Of a stretch of DNA of 64,000 nucleotides, positions 11,705 through 22,718 are shown in pieces. The DNA is from Trogon surrucura (lineage: Eukaryota; Chordata; Aves; Trogoniformes; Trogonidae): positions 23,084,501 through 23,148,500 of the forward strand of contig CM036621.1 of assembly GCA_020746105.1 (NCBI GenBank), written 5' to 3'. The position numbers were made by a program, and so were the translations under genes. How positions within the stretch are numbered: position 1 is the stretch's first letter; the number at the start of each line of letters is the position of its first letter. The notes below the pieces were generated by a model. That model saw only the letters and a program-made list of their open reading frames with translations, had not been told where the DNA came from and did no database searches.

Positions 11705-14700
11705 CTGAAACAGAGTCATAAGCAGCAAGTCTCGTACATGAATCCCTCTTTCCCTGGGTGCTTTGGGGGAAGCAGGAGCATGCACTCAAGTGAGCATTCA
11801 TGCCTCAGCCAGCTTGAGGACAAGGCTCTGCACCAAAGTCCTTAAGACCTTCTCACAGCTGCTGATTTCATCCACGGAACTGAAAGAGCATCTCAGCAGG
11901 ACACTGCCAGCCTCCTTTTCAGCTCCCTCTCGCTGACTGCCAGTCTCTGGCAAGTGAAATGTCAAGAACCAGGCAGGGGCGGTGTTTGGAGAAGGAGGGA
12001 TAAGAGATTCTCACCATCCATCAACCTCAAAACCTATTCAGCCGACAACTTGAATGGAACTGGCATTTCATTCTCCATGGTAACAAGAGATGGAAGGAGG
12101 TTGGAAAAAGAGAGAGAACACAGACCCGGGAAAATGCAACGTTGAAGAAGCAGGGAAAGTTGTAAACTTCACAACTTCTCTTTCCTGTGCGAGTTGCATA
12201 TAGAAGAGGGAAAAGCACTTTCCTTGCCTACACAGTCCCCGAGACAAAGCTGTTCCACGGCCACGACGAGGTGCCTTTTCTATGAGCAGTGTATTGATGC
12301 GAGGGGGAGAAAATCCCTTATTCTGCACCAGTCCTCCCCAGAGGAAAGGCAAATGCCTTCTGAACACTGGGAATTAGGGAAAGCTGCAGATTATTGCCCC
12401 ACAGAAAACAGAACTGCCTGAAAAGGAAAAAGATACTGTTGTTCCCCGTACAGTGTTTCATGTCGACAGATCGAAGCCGCTAACGCCAACTCCATCTGTG
12501 TGCCAGCAGAGACCACAAACTGGAGCAGAGAATTAGCATCACCCATCATTGCATGCTCTGCATCATACATGGAAATAAATGTTTGTTACCTCAATTACGT
12601 TGAATCACTTAGATGCACAGAGCAACAGATTATTTCTTCTTTGAGGCACACCAAAACAAAGCATGGGAGCAGCTAGATTTAAAATTCGGGCAGCACCTTT
12701 GCTGAGCTTACAAGAGCCCTGGGTAAGTCAGTTCTTATTAACATTTCAGGCCTGGCCATCTTCTGAGCCTTTTTTTCCTGCTATTTCACATTCATAACTT
12801 GAGCTGTCACAGCCAGAATGTGCACAACAGGGAAATTACATTTGGATTCATGCACGTTTGTGTTCCAAGCCGGCCCCATGCAGCTACTGAAAGAGTCTCT
12901 GGCTAAAGCACTTATGCAAGATAACCAAACAAAGGACTGAAAAGCTCTGCAAATCCTGGCTGCTGCCGCTGCCATCTTATTTCTTTCTCAATTCTTTACA
13001 CAGATTCCTTCCTGAAGGACACATTTAAACCTCTCTCCCCCACCCAACCCACCACCTCTTAGTTCCTAGTTTATTCTCACTTTTGTACTGCATATGGGAC
13101 ACGGTTGTGTGGTACCTTTTCTTATAGCCTTATCTATACAGTTAGCTTTTTGTTAAAGGTGACCTGCAGAGCTGTTTTGTGTTCTCCCAGCAGTACTTGT
13201 GTATCAGCAAATTTGTTTAAAAAAACCATTTTTTTAAAAACATCAATTTTTCTTCATTGTTCCCATTTGAATTTTGGATGCTTGGTTTTCAACTTCTTAG
13301 GTAAGTCTTCTTCTACCATTCATGACATTGCAACCAGTAAGGCATGTTAATACAGACCCCTGCTCACTGAACTTGAGTCTTTTTCCACCAACAACCATTT
13401 CAAAGTCGCGTGAATACATTCTTAATTTTGAAAAATACTTTCCTCCTCTGAAAAAATGTGGTTTTCTCCTTTGTCTCCCAAGAGTCCTGAGTTTTGGAAA
13501 AAAAAAAAGGAAACCTCAGAGGGGACAATCCTACAGTCAACTTCACCTTTGGGGCCACTTTCTGTTGTTCTTCAACTCATCTTCCTGAGACAGCCTTTTT
13601 CTTAGGTAAAGAGTATATTTACTTTCTGAAACGTACTTCAGGTACCTGGTTTAGAGGTACTTTCCTTCTTTCATGAAGATTTAAACAAGAAAGAGAGAAA
13701 TGAGACTTTTCCATTTTCTCTCTCCCAGTCAAAGCCAACCAAGCTAGGAGTGACACACATCAGTTGGAAGATGTCGGCTTCCTTACAAGTCTAAAGAAGC
13801 AAATCAGTGCTGTTCAATGCATCCGCACAATCAGATGAATTCAGTTCTTTTCACTTACTTTTGCAGATATTTTAGAATCCCAAAGAGATATTTCTGTCCC
13901 CTTTAAATTATATTCTACCCACATCTACTAAGATGAAGATATTTAACACAAAAAGCTTTTTATGTTCCTTTCACAGAACAATCTCAGAGTACTTTGTTAT
14001 TTTGCTTTGTTACGGGAGCACAAAAAGGAAAGAAGGTATTTTTGCCACTTGTCACAAAGCAGGATCGTCTTCTCTGCACTTGCTGTTCACTGAGTCCCAC
14101 CTTGATCCTCCTGAAGGTTTGAAAGCACTGTTGTTTATCTGTAGCTCAGGGAAGGGATTTTCTTTCTCTCTGAAGTTGATTCTGACGTACTTCAAAGACT
14201 TGCCATTTACTAACATCATCCTCTTGTCTTCCCGTGATCCAAAAACTAAACCCATAGAAATGGAGAGCTTTCCCAAATCCGTTCTAGCAGCATGCTTTAG
14301 GCAAGGGAGAAGATGCTAACAACGTTACCAATATTCAGAGATGTGCCAAAAAGCATTCCACGAGCAGGGACTCACAACAACCATACTGCCCTACTGCGTG
14401 TTTTCCTACAGTCACCAGAAAGGGAATGTGGATGTGTCTCACCAACGAGATACGCGTTTTGGAAACGAATCTACTATGAATTGGCTAAAGCCAGCATCTC
14501 AAAAGGCACCCCACCGGGAAGTACTGAAGTGAGGAGAGAGGCACGCCCACACAGAATCAAGGTCTTATCCAGCTTCCCAAAACAGAAGAATAAACAGTAT
14601 AGCACAGCCAACATTCAAAGGACACCCACCACGGGAGCCTGTCACAGGATAATAAAAGCCGGAATACTGCAATAGCTTTAGGCAGGCTGAGAACGAAGCT

Positions 14701-15704
14701 GACTTTGGTTCTGATCGAGTCTGGTGGTCTCCACACCGCTCTCGCCTCACAAAAGCAACCGTCTCAACTGTCAGCAATTTTGCAGAGGAGTGAAACAGCA
14801 GTGAACCTGAACCAGTGGTGCATCTCACTGGTGGGACGGCATTGGCAATGGCACATCCTAACATCCTCTACCGCACCTGCCCGGGGAACGAACAGATCTA
14901 CTGCTGCTGTAGCTGTGAACCCAGAACTAAGATAGCTTTTTCCAGAGAGATGCCTGCTCTGAAAACCTTGTCACGTCTACCAAGAAAATTAACATGTGAA
15001 GTGACTACACCAGTAGAAGTGTGATGATTTAGCAGTAGAACACTTTACTACAGCTACTCCCTGAAGAACCACATCAGAATAGGGAAATGAGCAATTCTGT
15101 TCTACATTAAAATATAAAATAAATACATTAAAATGTAGCAAATATGCTGAACTTTGAGTTAAGTAATCATCTACCGACCAACACAGCTGAGACTGAGCCA
15201 GAACTTAGAGTGTCTTGAAAGGCATTTTAATACAACAGAGAGACAGCCCAACGCCACGCTGAATTGCCTGATGCGTGGAAACAGCCCAAACCAAATACTC
15301 TCCTGTTCCTGCTCACAACCTTGAGGGAAGCTCAGATAATTCAATGCTCTACACCTCCAGGTACTCACACAGACACTGATACCATGCCATGCACTAACAC
15401 AACAGCAAACCCCCTAGTTAAAAGCCAGAACAGTGGAGGGACTGGCAAGGCAGCCACGAGACACTGTCCCCTAAGACACTGTTCAGGTTCTCAGTGCCCT
15501 CTTATTTCATATAAACCAGAACCCTTCAGTCCCAGAATAACGACACCAGAGAAGGAAAGAACATTTTTCAAGTTGACAGGGCAAAAGACTCAAGTCCAAT
15601 CATCTCCATCCAGGCCAACCACTATACCACAGATAACTATGGGCAGGGAAAAAAGGTAACATTTCAGGCTTCTATACTCTGAATCTATAATTCAGATTAT
15701 TCTC

Positions 15705-15732
15705 TTTTTTTTTTTTTTTTTTTAAAAAAAAA
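15705..15732. repeat. T19/A9 homopolymer junction
   Basis: Nineteen T are followed directly by nine A, giving a perfect self-complementary junction. Similar but shorter junctions occur at 33705-33725 and 57507-57522. Confidence 0.9.
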
Positions 15733-17989
15733 GGAAGTTTTACTTCTAGGATTAAACAACATATTATCACCATCTGAGGCATATACACTTATTTTGATTT
15801 CAGGTCACAAATCACTCACTGTCACAGAAATAATTTAGGCGCTTGTTAGGTTAACAGCTTTTGAAGGCCCTGTCAATTTCAAAAGTTCATCTGCTGTGGG
15901 AAAGGATCATTTATTTTTTATTTTGAGATGCCTAATTTCATTCTAGCTAAACAAAAGACAATTTCTAATAAATATGGCAAAATAACTACAAATTTACGTT
16001 TATAGGCATCACGGAATGAAAACTCGTATTTTACCTGGCTGAAGTGAGAAAGAACAAGCAAAAATGATAGTCAATTAAAAAGATTCAGAGGACAAAACAG
16101 TAAAAATATGTTAAAATGGTTTCTGGGAATAAACTAATAAGTAAAATGATACTAACCCCATAGCTTCCTAACTTCAAGTGTGCCACAAAATTAATCACAG
16201 AGAAGAGTTTAATAAAAATCTCTTCAAAAGAATCAACATATTAATTCAGACCATCCCCATAGCGGTAAAGATCTCCGGAATCCCGTGGGATCTAAATTTT
16301 AACATACTTCAGGTTAAATCCTTTTTTAAATTAAGAGTGTTTTAAAAACATTTCATTAAATAGGAACTCATATTCAACATCATACATGAAACAAGCTTTC
16401 CACTACTTTAGAAACAAAAAAGATAAATAAAAGCGAGCAAATTACTACAACAGTCCTAACAATTTGTTTGGCTACTGCTATCTAAAACACTACACAGAAA
16501 GTCACCGCAATTTGTTACTCAAGAACCTGCAACAGCATTAAACGTTAATGACTGACACATGGAGAGGTGAAAGCTCTCAGCAGTGAAGGCAGAGGTTTTA
16601 GAGGAGCACTAGAGGCATGTGTGTTTTGAGCCCTGAAATGTATCGGCAGTAAAGGTTTTTAGGATTTCAAATGCAAACATCTTCATGCAAATAAATGCGT
16701 GTTCCTCTAAACGGAAAAGGTTTACAAAGGCACAATTAGCTGTCTTCCTTGAGTTTAAATCAGACAGCTGCCTGTAATTGGAACCAGGAGCAAAAGATGT
16801 ATGAGAAATGTTTTCTTCCTTGCAGATGTTCTTCTGAGATAGAAGGGAAAGTTCTACTTCAAGGAGTGAATATAACAACTATCCAAATCTATATGGTCTG
16901 TGGTTTTAATGGGTAAATTTACATGTGAATGCTTGGTTTCTTTTTTTCGTTTCAAATTCCTCTTGGATTTTACCTATTTCATACAAAATTAAAGCAGCTA
17001 CAAAGATTCTGCAAGCCAAATTAAGCACACCATGATACTTCTGCAAAAACCCCTATCTTCTAACAAGTAGCAGGGAGGTCAGTGCAAATGAATCAGCACT
17101 AACTGCTACCAGCGCAAAAAAGAAAAAACACTACCCCTTTAATGTAAGGGGGATCAGAAATGGCTGCAAATTACAAAAAGTGACTTTTGCAGATGAAGAA
17201 ATTACATACAAGTTTCATATGAAAGAGGTACGTCTAAACGTCCGTTTCTGTCTGGTTTACGACACTGAAATACAAGTGATGTCCAACATACGCTTTGGAC
17301 ACAGGGTACCACTTTGAGGCATGGCACTAAACTGATCTTAAAGGTCGATCAGTACAAAAACAGTAAGTTTGGGTAATTTTGGGGGGGAGTTCGTAGGCAG
17401 TGGAGAGAAAACCACTTATTTGCCCCACTAAGTCAGCATCTCAAAATCAGCATCTCAACAGCTTAACTATCTATAAATGAACTTGTCTCTTAAGAAGAAA
17501 CTGATTTAATTTCATTCCGTATCTGTACATAAGAGGACAGTATTTAGAACAGATGGCACAATTTACTTCAGCCTTTCTGCCACAACTAACTGCTCCCACG
17601 ATTTCTAAACCACTTCCCAGTTTTACACACAATGATGCCAGCTGGAACAAAACAGAGAAACTTCCCCTTCGGTGAAGGGAAAACCAAAATCAAAACACTT
17701 TTCAACATGCCAGCTGAACTAAATGTTGTGGATAAATATAAGGAACAACCACAAATTACATATTTTTATGAAGCCCCACTCCCAAGATACCAAAATAATG
17801 GAAGCACCAGCTGAGGTACCAATGCAGATGTGACCTAAGAGGCCTCAGGCACAGACAAATAAGTAACTTCTGCAACTATCAAGGCAACACAAGTTCCCAG
17901 CTGCCGGCTTCTCTTCCCAGTGTAATAAGATGTAACACAAACTCAGTTTACAGTATGATGCCGTATTTTCGCTAGAAGGCATAAGAGAT

Positions 17990-18560
17990 CCGAATTTAAC
18001 GTGTTAAACTGGAGCGCAGCACCTGTGTCTTCCCGCCAGCCCGCTTGATTTCCCCAGGGCCGGAGCAGCACCCGCCACCTGGAGACGGGCCGCGCCGGCC
18101 GACTTGCGCTTCCTCGGCACAACCGCCCGGGTGCAAGGTCCCAAACCTGACCCCAAACCCCAGGCACTGTGATGGTGGTGGGCAGGAAAAGCACACTTCG
18201 AATGCTATCAAACGCTTCAGAGAAAAGGGCGAGTCTCTGAAAGAAAATATTTAACATCTTCGGACTGCGCGGACAGCGGCAGCGGCAGCTGCTGCAGTAA
18301 GAGCGGTTTTTTTCTCCGATTTCTGGGCGGACTGAGGCGAGAGGGGGCTTTGCCGGGGACGGTGAAGCTGAGGAGAGAGAGCGGGACCCGGAACTGAGAG
18401 GGAATCTCGCGAGGCGGGAGCGAGTGACGTAGGCGAGGAGGAAGCCGCAGCCCGCGAAACTCAAAAGCGGCCTCAGCCATCTGACTCTTGAGAGCGGCGC
18501 GAGCGTGGGGGAGGGGAGGACCTGCCGGACTCTGGTGATCCGCGGGCACAGCGGGGTGTT
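17990..18560. promoter_or_regulatory. CpG-rich block, probable promoter
   Basis: This region is clearly richer in G+C and CpG than its surroundings. It contains ATCTCGCGAG at 18404-18413, close to the TCTCGCGAGA element of housekeeping promoters, and a CRE-like TGACGT at 18425-18430. On the minus strand a CAGATGGCTGAGG start-like motif lies at about 18480, and CAG-GTG donor candidates occur near 18030 and 18085. Two readings are possible: a host CpG-island promoter firing to the left, or the CpG-rich 5' UTR and internal promoter of the CR1 whose ORF1 starts at 18674. The boundary between host DNA and CR1 cannot be set from this copy alone. Confidence 0.65.
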
Positions 18561-18630
18561 ACTGCTGGCTCAGGGAGGGCGAGGACCGCAGATCCTGGGC
18601 ATAAGAGGTGAAGGAGTGGTTATTGGTCAA

Positions 18631-18673
18631 ATCTTTTTTTTTTCTTTTTTTTTTTTTTTTCTTCTTTCCCATT
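18631..18673 (+). repeat. Pyrimidine tract before CR1 ORF1
   Basis: A T-rich tract with two interrupting C positions, then CTTCTTTCCCATT, leads directly to the ORF1 ATG at 18674. In-frame translation through it gives an artificial run of Phe, so the upstream ATG-like start at 18608 is not used as the ORF1 start. The tract also resembles a splice acceptor tract but has no AG at its end. Confidence 0.8.
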
Positions 18674-19741
18674 ATGGTTGCCACCAGACAGAAAGCCACC
18701 ACGAGGAGGAGTGTGGGGACCCAAACAGTGCTCCAGCACAAGGACGCAGCTGTGCAGGCTGCCGGCTGCAGGGAGTGCCTGAGCCTGTGCTTCCCAGAGG
18801 CTGCATCTGACAGTGCCTGTGTGAGGTGCGGTCAGTTGGATGATCTCCTCCATCTTGTGGTAGAGCTAAAAGAAGAAGTGGAGAGGCTGAGGAGCATTAG
18901 GGAGTGCGAAAGAGAGATAGATTGGTGGAGCCGGTCCCTGATGCACACACAGCACTCTCCACATGCAACAGGGGATCCCCTCCCCTCTGGCCATGAGGTC
19001 AAAGGAGGGGATCAAGGTGATGAGGGGGAATGGAAACGAGTCCTGGCTCGGAGAGGAAGGCGGGTCCCTGCCCAGCCTCCCTCACCTGCTCAGTTGCCTC
19101 TACAGAACAGGTACAGTGCTCTGGAAGAGGAGAGCCATGGAAAAGAAGAGGTGAATGAATGTGGAGACATAGGGTTGACTTTGCTGAGTAAGTCAGACCC
19201 ATGCATCAGGACTAGTTCAACTAAAAAGAAAAGGAGGGTAGTTGTCATTGGTGACTCCATCCTGAGGGGAACAGAGGGTCCCATTTGCCGTCCAGACCCA
19301 GTCCACAGGGAAGTCTGTTGCCTCCCTGGAGCTCGGATTAGGGACATTACTAAAAAACTTCCCAGGCTGGTGAGTCCCACTGATTATTACCCATTGTTGA
19401 TTGTCCAGGTTGGGAGTGATGAGATCAATCATAGAAGTACTCAGAGAATTAAAAAGGACTTTAAGTTGTTAGGCCAGGCGATCAAAGGATCGGGGGCACA
19501 GGTAGTTTTCTCATCTATCCCTTTAGTAGGTGACAGGAATAGTGAAAGGAAAAGAAAAGTACATGCAGTTAATGCATGGCTCAAAGACTGGTGCCTCCAG
19601 CAACGTTTTGGGTATTATGATCACGGGGAAGTTTATGCAGTACTGGGCATGAGAGATATAGATGGTGTAGAGCTGTCTAAGAGAGGGAGGAGAATACTTG
19701 CTGGAGAGTTGGCAGGATTAATAGATAGGGCTTTAAACTAA
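18674..19741 (+). CDS. CR1 ORF1 protein (zinc-finger, coiled coil, esterase-like)
   Basis: A 355-codon frame from an ATG immediately after the pyrimidine tract to a TAA. CR1 ORF1 proteins bind nucleic acid and act with ORF2 in retrotransposition. Visible parts are a Cys-x2-Cys pair at residues 32 and 35 with a second pair at 49 and 52 (zinc-finger-like), a leucine- and glutamate-rich likely coiled coil at about 54-82, and a C-terminal SGNH-esterase-like domain from about 187. The nucleophile motif GDS is at 193-195 and VQVGSDE at 244-250. At the expected C-terminal Asp/His catalytic pair the sequence reads DGVELS (D330, E333), so the usual His appears replaced by Glu. The frame has no stop or frameshift. 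The start is preferred over GTG/TTG-type starts upstream because those would translate the T tract. Confidence 0.88.
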   Translation: MVATRQKATTRRSVGTQTVLQHKDAAVQAAGCRECLSLCFPEAASDSACVRCGQLDDLLHLVVELKEEVERLRSIRECEREIDWWSRSLMHTQHSPHATGDPLPSGHEVKGGDQGDEGEWKRVLARRGRRVPAQPPSPAQLPLQNRYSALEEESHGKEEVNECGDIGLTLLSKSDPCIRTSSTKKKRRVVVIGDSILRGTEGPICRPDPVHREVCCLPGARIRDITKKLPRLVSPTDYYPLLIVQVGSDEINHRSTQRIKKDFKLLGQAIKGSGAQVVFSSIPLVGDRNSERKRKVHAVNAWLKDWCLQQRFGYYDHGEVYAVLGMRDIDGVELSKRGRRILAGELAGLIDRALN

Positions 19742-19884
19742 GTTGGAAGGGGGAAGGGGATAAAACCCGAGCCTCTACACATGGACCAAGGGGAAGTATC
19801 CCAGGGTTAGGCATAAAATGCACAAGCAACGGTAACAGATGCTCCATTAAATCTCTGAAGTGTCTGTATACCAATGCAAGAAGC

Positions 19885-22627
19885 ATGGGGAATAAGCAGG
19901 GAGAATTAGAAGTCTATGTTCGGCTGGAGAACTATGATCTTATTGCAATTACAGAGACGTGGTGGGACAGCTCACATAACTGGAATGTGGGCCTTGATGG
20001 TTATGTTCTTTTTAGGAAAGACAGGTTGATGAGGCGAGGTGGGAGAGTTGCTCTGTACGTGAGAGAGCAACTGGAGTGTATTGAGACCCATCCAGGGGCA
20101 GATGAGGAGCAAGTAGGGAGTTTATGGGTAAGAATTAAGGGGCAGGCTAGCTTACGTGATACTGTGGTGGGTGTCTACTATAGACCACCTGATCAGGAGG
20201 TGGAAGTTGATGAGGCCTTTTACAGGCAGATGACAGCAGCCTCTCAGTCCCAGGCCCTGGTTCTCATGGGGGATTTCAACTACCCAGATGTTTGCTGGAA
20301 GTCCCACACAGCCAGCCATCCTCAGTCCAGGAGGTTCCTCCAGTGCATCGATGATAACTTTTTTGATGCAAATGGTGGATGAGCCAACCAGGAGAGGAGC
20401 GCTGCTGGACCTTGTGTTCACCAACAAGGAAGGTCTGGTTGAAGCAGTGAAGGTTGAGGGCAACCTTGGCTGCAGCGACCATGAGATAGTGGAGTTCAGG
20501 ATCCTGTGCGGTAAAAACAGAATACCAAGCAGGATCGCAACTCTGGACTTCAGAAGGGCCAACTTTGGCCTCTTCAAGCAATTACTGGGGGATACCCCTT
20601 GGGACAGGGAGCTGCAAGGTAAAGGGGCCCAAGAGAGTTGGTTGGCATTCAAAGACCACTTCTTTGAGTCTCAGGATCAGTGCATCCCATCAGGTAGGAA
20701 ATCAAGAAAGAGATCCAGGAGACCTGCTTGGTTATCCAGGGATCTGCTGGGCAGACTCAGGTGGAAAGGGAGGGTGTTTAAATTGTGGAAGGAAGGGCTG
20801 GCCACTTGGGTGGAGTACAGGGCAGCTGTCAGGGAGTGCAGGGAGGCAATCAGAAAAGCTAAGGCCTCCTTGGAGTTAAAACTTGCAAGGGAGGTCAAAG
20901 ACAACAGAAAGGGCTTCTTCAAATACATTGCTGACAAAACTAACACTAGAGGCAATGTAGGCCCTCTGTTGAATGAGGTGGGTGTCCTGGAGACAGAGGA
21001 CAGAAAGAAGGCAGAGTTGCTGAATGCCTTCTTTGCCTCTGTCTACACTGTTGGAGACCGTCCTCAGGAGCCTCAGTCCCCTGAGGTCCCAGAGGAAGTC
21101 ATGACAAAGGAGGAGTCTGCCCTGATTGATGAGGAGTGGGTTAAGGATCAGTTTGAACACTTGGACATTCATAAATCCATGGGCCCTGATGGGATGCACC
21201 CACGGGTGCTGAGGGAGCTGGCGGGAGTCATTGCTAGGCCACTCTCCATCATCTTTGGTAAGTCATGGGTAACAGGTGAGGTGCCTGAAGACTGGAGGAA
21301 AGCGAATGTCACTCCAGTCTATAAGAAGGGCAGGAAGGATGACCCGAGTAACTACAGACCGGTCAGCCTCACCTCCATCCCTGGAAAGGTGATGGAACAT
21401 CTTATCCTTGACGCTGTCTCTAGGCATATCAAGGATAAGAAGGTTATTAGGAGCAGTCAGCATGGCTTTGCCAAGGGGAAGTCATGTTTGACCAACCTGA
21501 TAGCCTTTTATGAAGACATAACCAGGTGGATGGATGGTGGCCATGCAGTGGACGTGGTCTACCTGGACATCAGCAAGGCCTTTGACACCGTCTCCCACAG
21601 CATCCTCATAGGTAAACTGAGGAAGTGTGGTCTGGATGACCAAGTAGTGAGGTGGGTCGAGAACTGGTTGAAGAGAAGAAGGCAGAGGGTTGTGGTCAAT
21701 GGGGCTGAGTCTGGCTGGTTGCCTGTGTCTAGTGGGGTCCCTCAGAGGTCAGTGCTTGGGCCGGTGCTTTTCAATATATTTATCAATGATCTGGATGAGG
21801 GATTAGAGAATGTTGTCAGCAAGTTTGCTGATGATACGAAGTTGGGAGGAGTGGTTGACACACCAGAAGGCTGTGCAGCCATTCAGAGAGACCTAGACAG
21901 GCTGGAGGGCTGGGCGGGGAGAAATCTTATGAAGTTTAATAAGGGCAAGTGTAGAGTTTTGCACTTGGGAAAAAATAACCCCATGTACCAATATAGGTTG
22001 GGGACTGCCCTGCTGGAGAGCAGCAAAGGGGAAAGGGACCTGGGGGTTCTAGTGGACAGCAGGATGACCATGAGCCAGCAATGTGCCCTCGTGGCCAAGA
22101 AGGCCAATGGCATCCTGGGGTGTATTAGAAGGGGAGTAGCAAGTAGGTCAAGAGAGGTCCTCCTGCCCCTCTACTCTGCCCTGGTGAGGCCACATCTGGA
22201 ATATTGTGTCCAGTTCTGGGCCCCTCAGTTCAAGAAGGACAGGGAGCTGCTTGAGAGAGTCCAGCGTAGAGCCACAAAGATGGTGAAGGGAGTGGAGCAT
22301 CTCCCTTATGAGGAAAGGCTGAAGGAGCTGGATCTCTTTAGCTTGGAGAAGAGGAGGCTGAGGGGTGACCTCATCAATGTTTATAAATATGTCAAGGGGG
22401 AATGTCAGGAGGATGGAGCCAGGCTCTTTTCAGCGGCGTCCACTGACAGGACAAGGGGCAATGGGTGGAAGCTGGAACACAGGAGGTTCCAGAAAAATAT
22501 GAGGAAAAACTTTTTTACTGTGAGGGTGACCGAGCACTGGAACAGGCTGCCCAGGGAGGTTGTGGAATCTCCTTCTCTTGAGACATTCAAAACCCGCCTG
22601 GACGCGTTCCTGTGCGCTCTAGTGTAG
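19885..22627 (+). pseudogene. CR1 ORF2 (endonuclease-reverse transcriptase), frameshifted
   Basis: ORF2 nicks target DNA and copies the RNA at the break. Frame one (19885-20382) holds the AP-endonuclease domain: ITETWW with its catalytic Glu at residue 24, YYRPP and MGDFNYPD. A run of six T at 20359-20364 shifts the frame; the next frame continues to 22627 with CSDHEIVEF (last endonuclease motif), [13 protein letters not shown] (RT motif A), VPQRSVLGP and [11 protein letters not shown] (RT motif C, 21824-21835), then [16 protein letters not shown]. The extra T may be a true mutation or a homopolymer sequencing error. A second lesion is Arg at 21746-21748 in VPQRS, where the copies at 3.2 and 36 kb have Gly. 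The frame is open upstream of 19885, so the true start may lie a little earlier. Confidence 0.92.
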
Positions 22628-22718
22628 GTGGTCCTGCTCTGGCAGGGGGGTTGGATTAGATCATCTTTAAGGTCCCTTCCAACCTCTAACATTCTGTGAT
22701 TCTGTGATTCTGTGATCA
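22628..22718 (+). repeat. CR1 3' UTR and octamer tail
   Basis: The sequence after the ORF2 stop carries the conserved CR1 3' end (TCTGGCAGGGGGGTTGG, then GGTCCCTTCCAACC) and finishes with three ATTCTGTG units. CR1 uses this 3' structure and octamer repeat, rather than poly(A), for priming. There is no obvious target-site duplication. Confidence 0.9.

Larger units (their letters stand above)
8047..17985. other. Ten-kilobase stretch without a recognised gene
   Basis: AT-rich, intron-like or intergenic sequence. It holds the microsatellite at 10501-10541, the T/A palindrome at 15705-15732 and a possible 33-nt microexon at 11672-11704. Plus 13933-14319 is the longest non-repeat open frame here but shows no domain, no start context and no splice sites. 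No retroelement was recognised in this interval. Confidence 0.4.
18490..22718 (+). mobile_element. Near full-length CR1 LINE
   Basis: The element contains a GC-rich 5' region, a 43-base pyrimidine tract just before ORF1, ORF1, a short spacer, ORF2 (endonuclease plus RT) and a 3' UTR of about 90 bases ending in three ATTCTGTG units. Full-length CR1 copies are a small minority because most are 5'-truncated, so this copy is notable. The 5' edge is uncertain: similarity to the CpG block means it could begin anywhere from about 18.2 to 18.6 kb. ORF2 has a frameshift and an RT substitution, so the copy is probably no longer autonomous. The copy at 35.8 kb is the same subfamily. Confidence 0.93.

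Noticed and set aside
13933-14319. 128-codon plus-strand frame
   Set aside because: No domain, no splice sites, no promoter and no start context; within the range of chance for 64 kb.
18608-18673. An upstream start for CR1 ORF1 giving an N-terminal Phe-rich extension
   Set aside because: The extension is only the translation of the T tract. The ATG at 18674 follows it directly and gives a normal ORF1 start.
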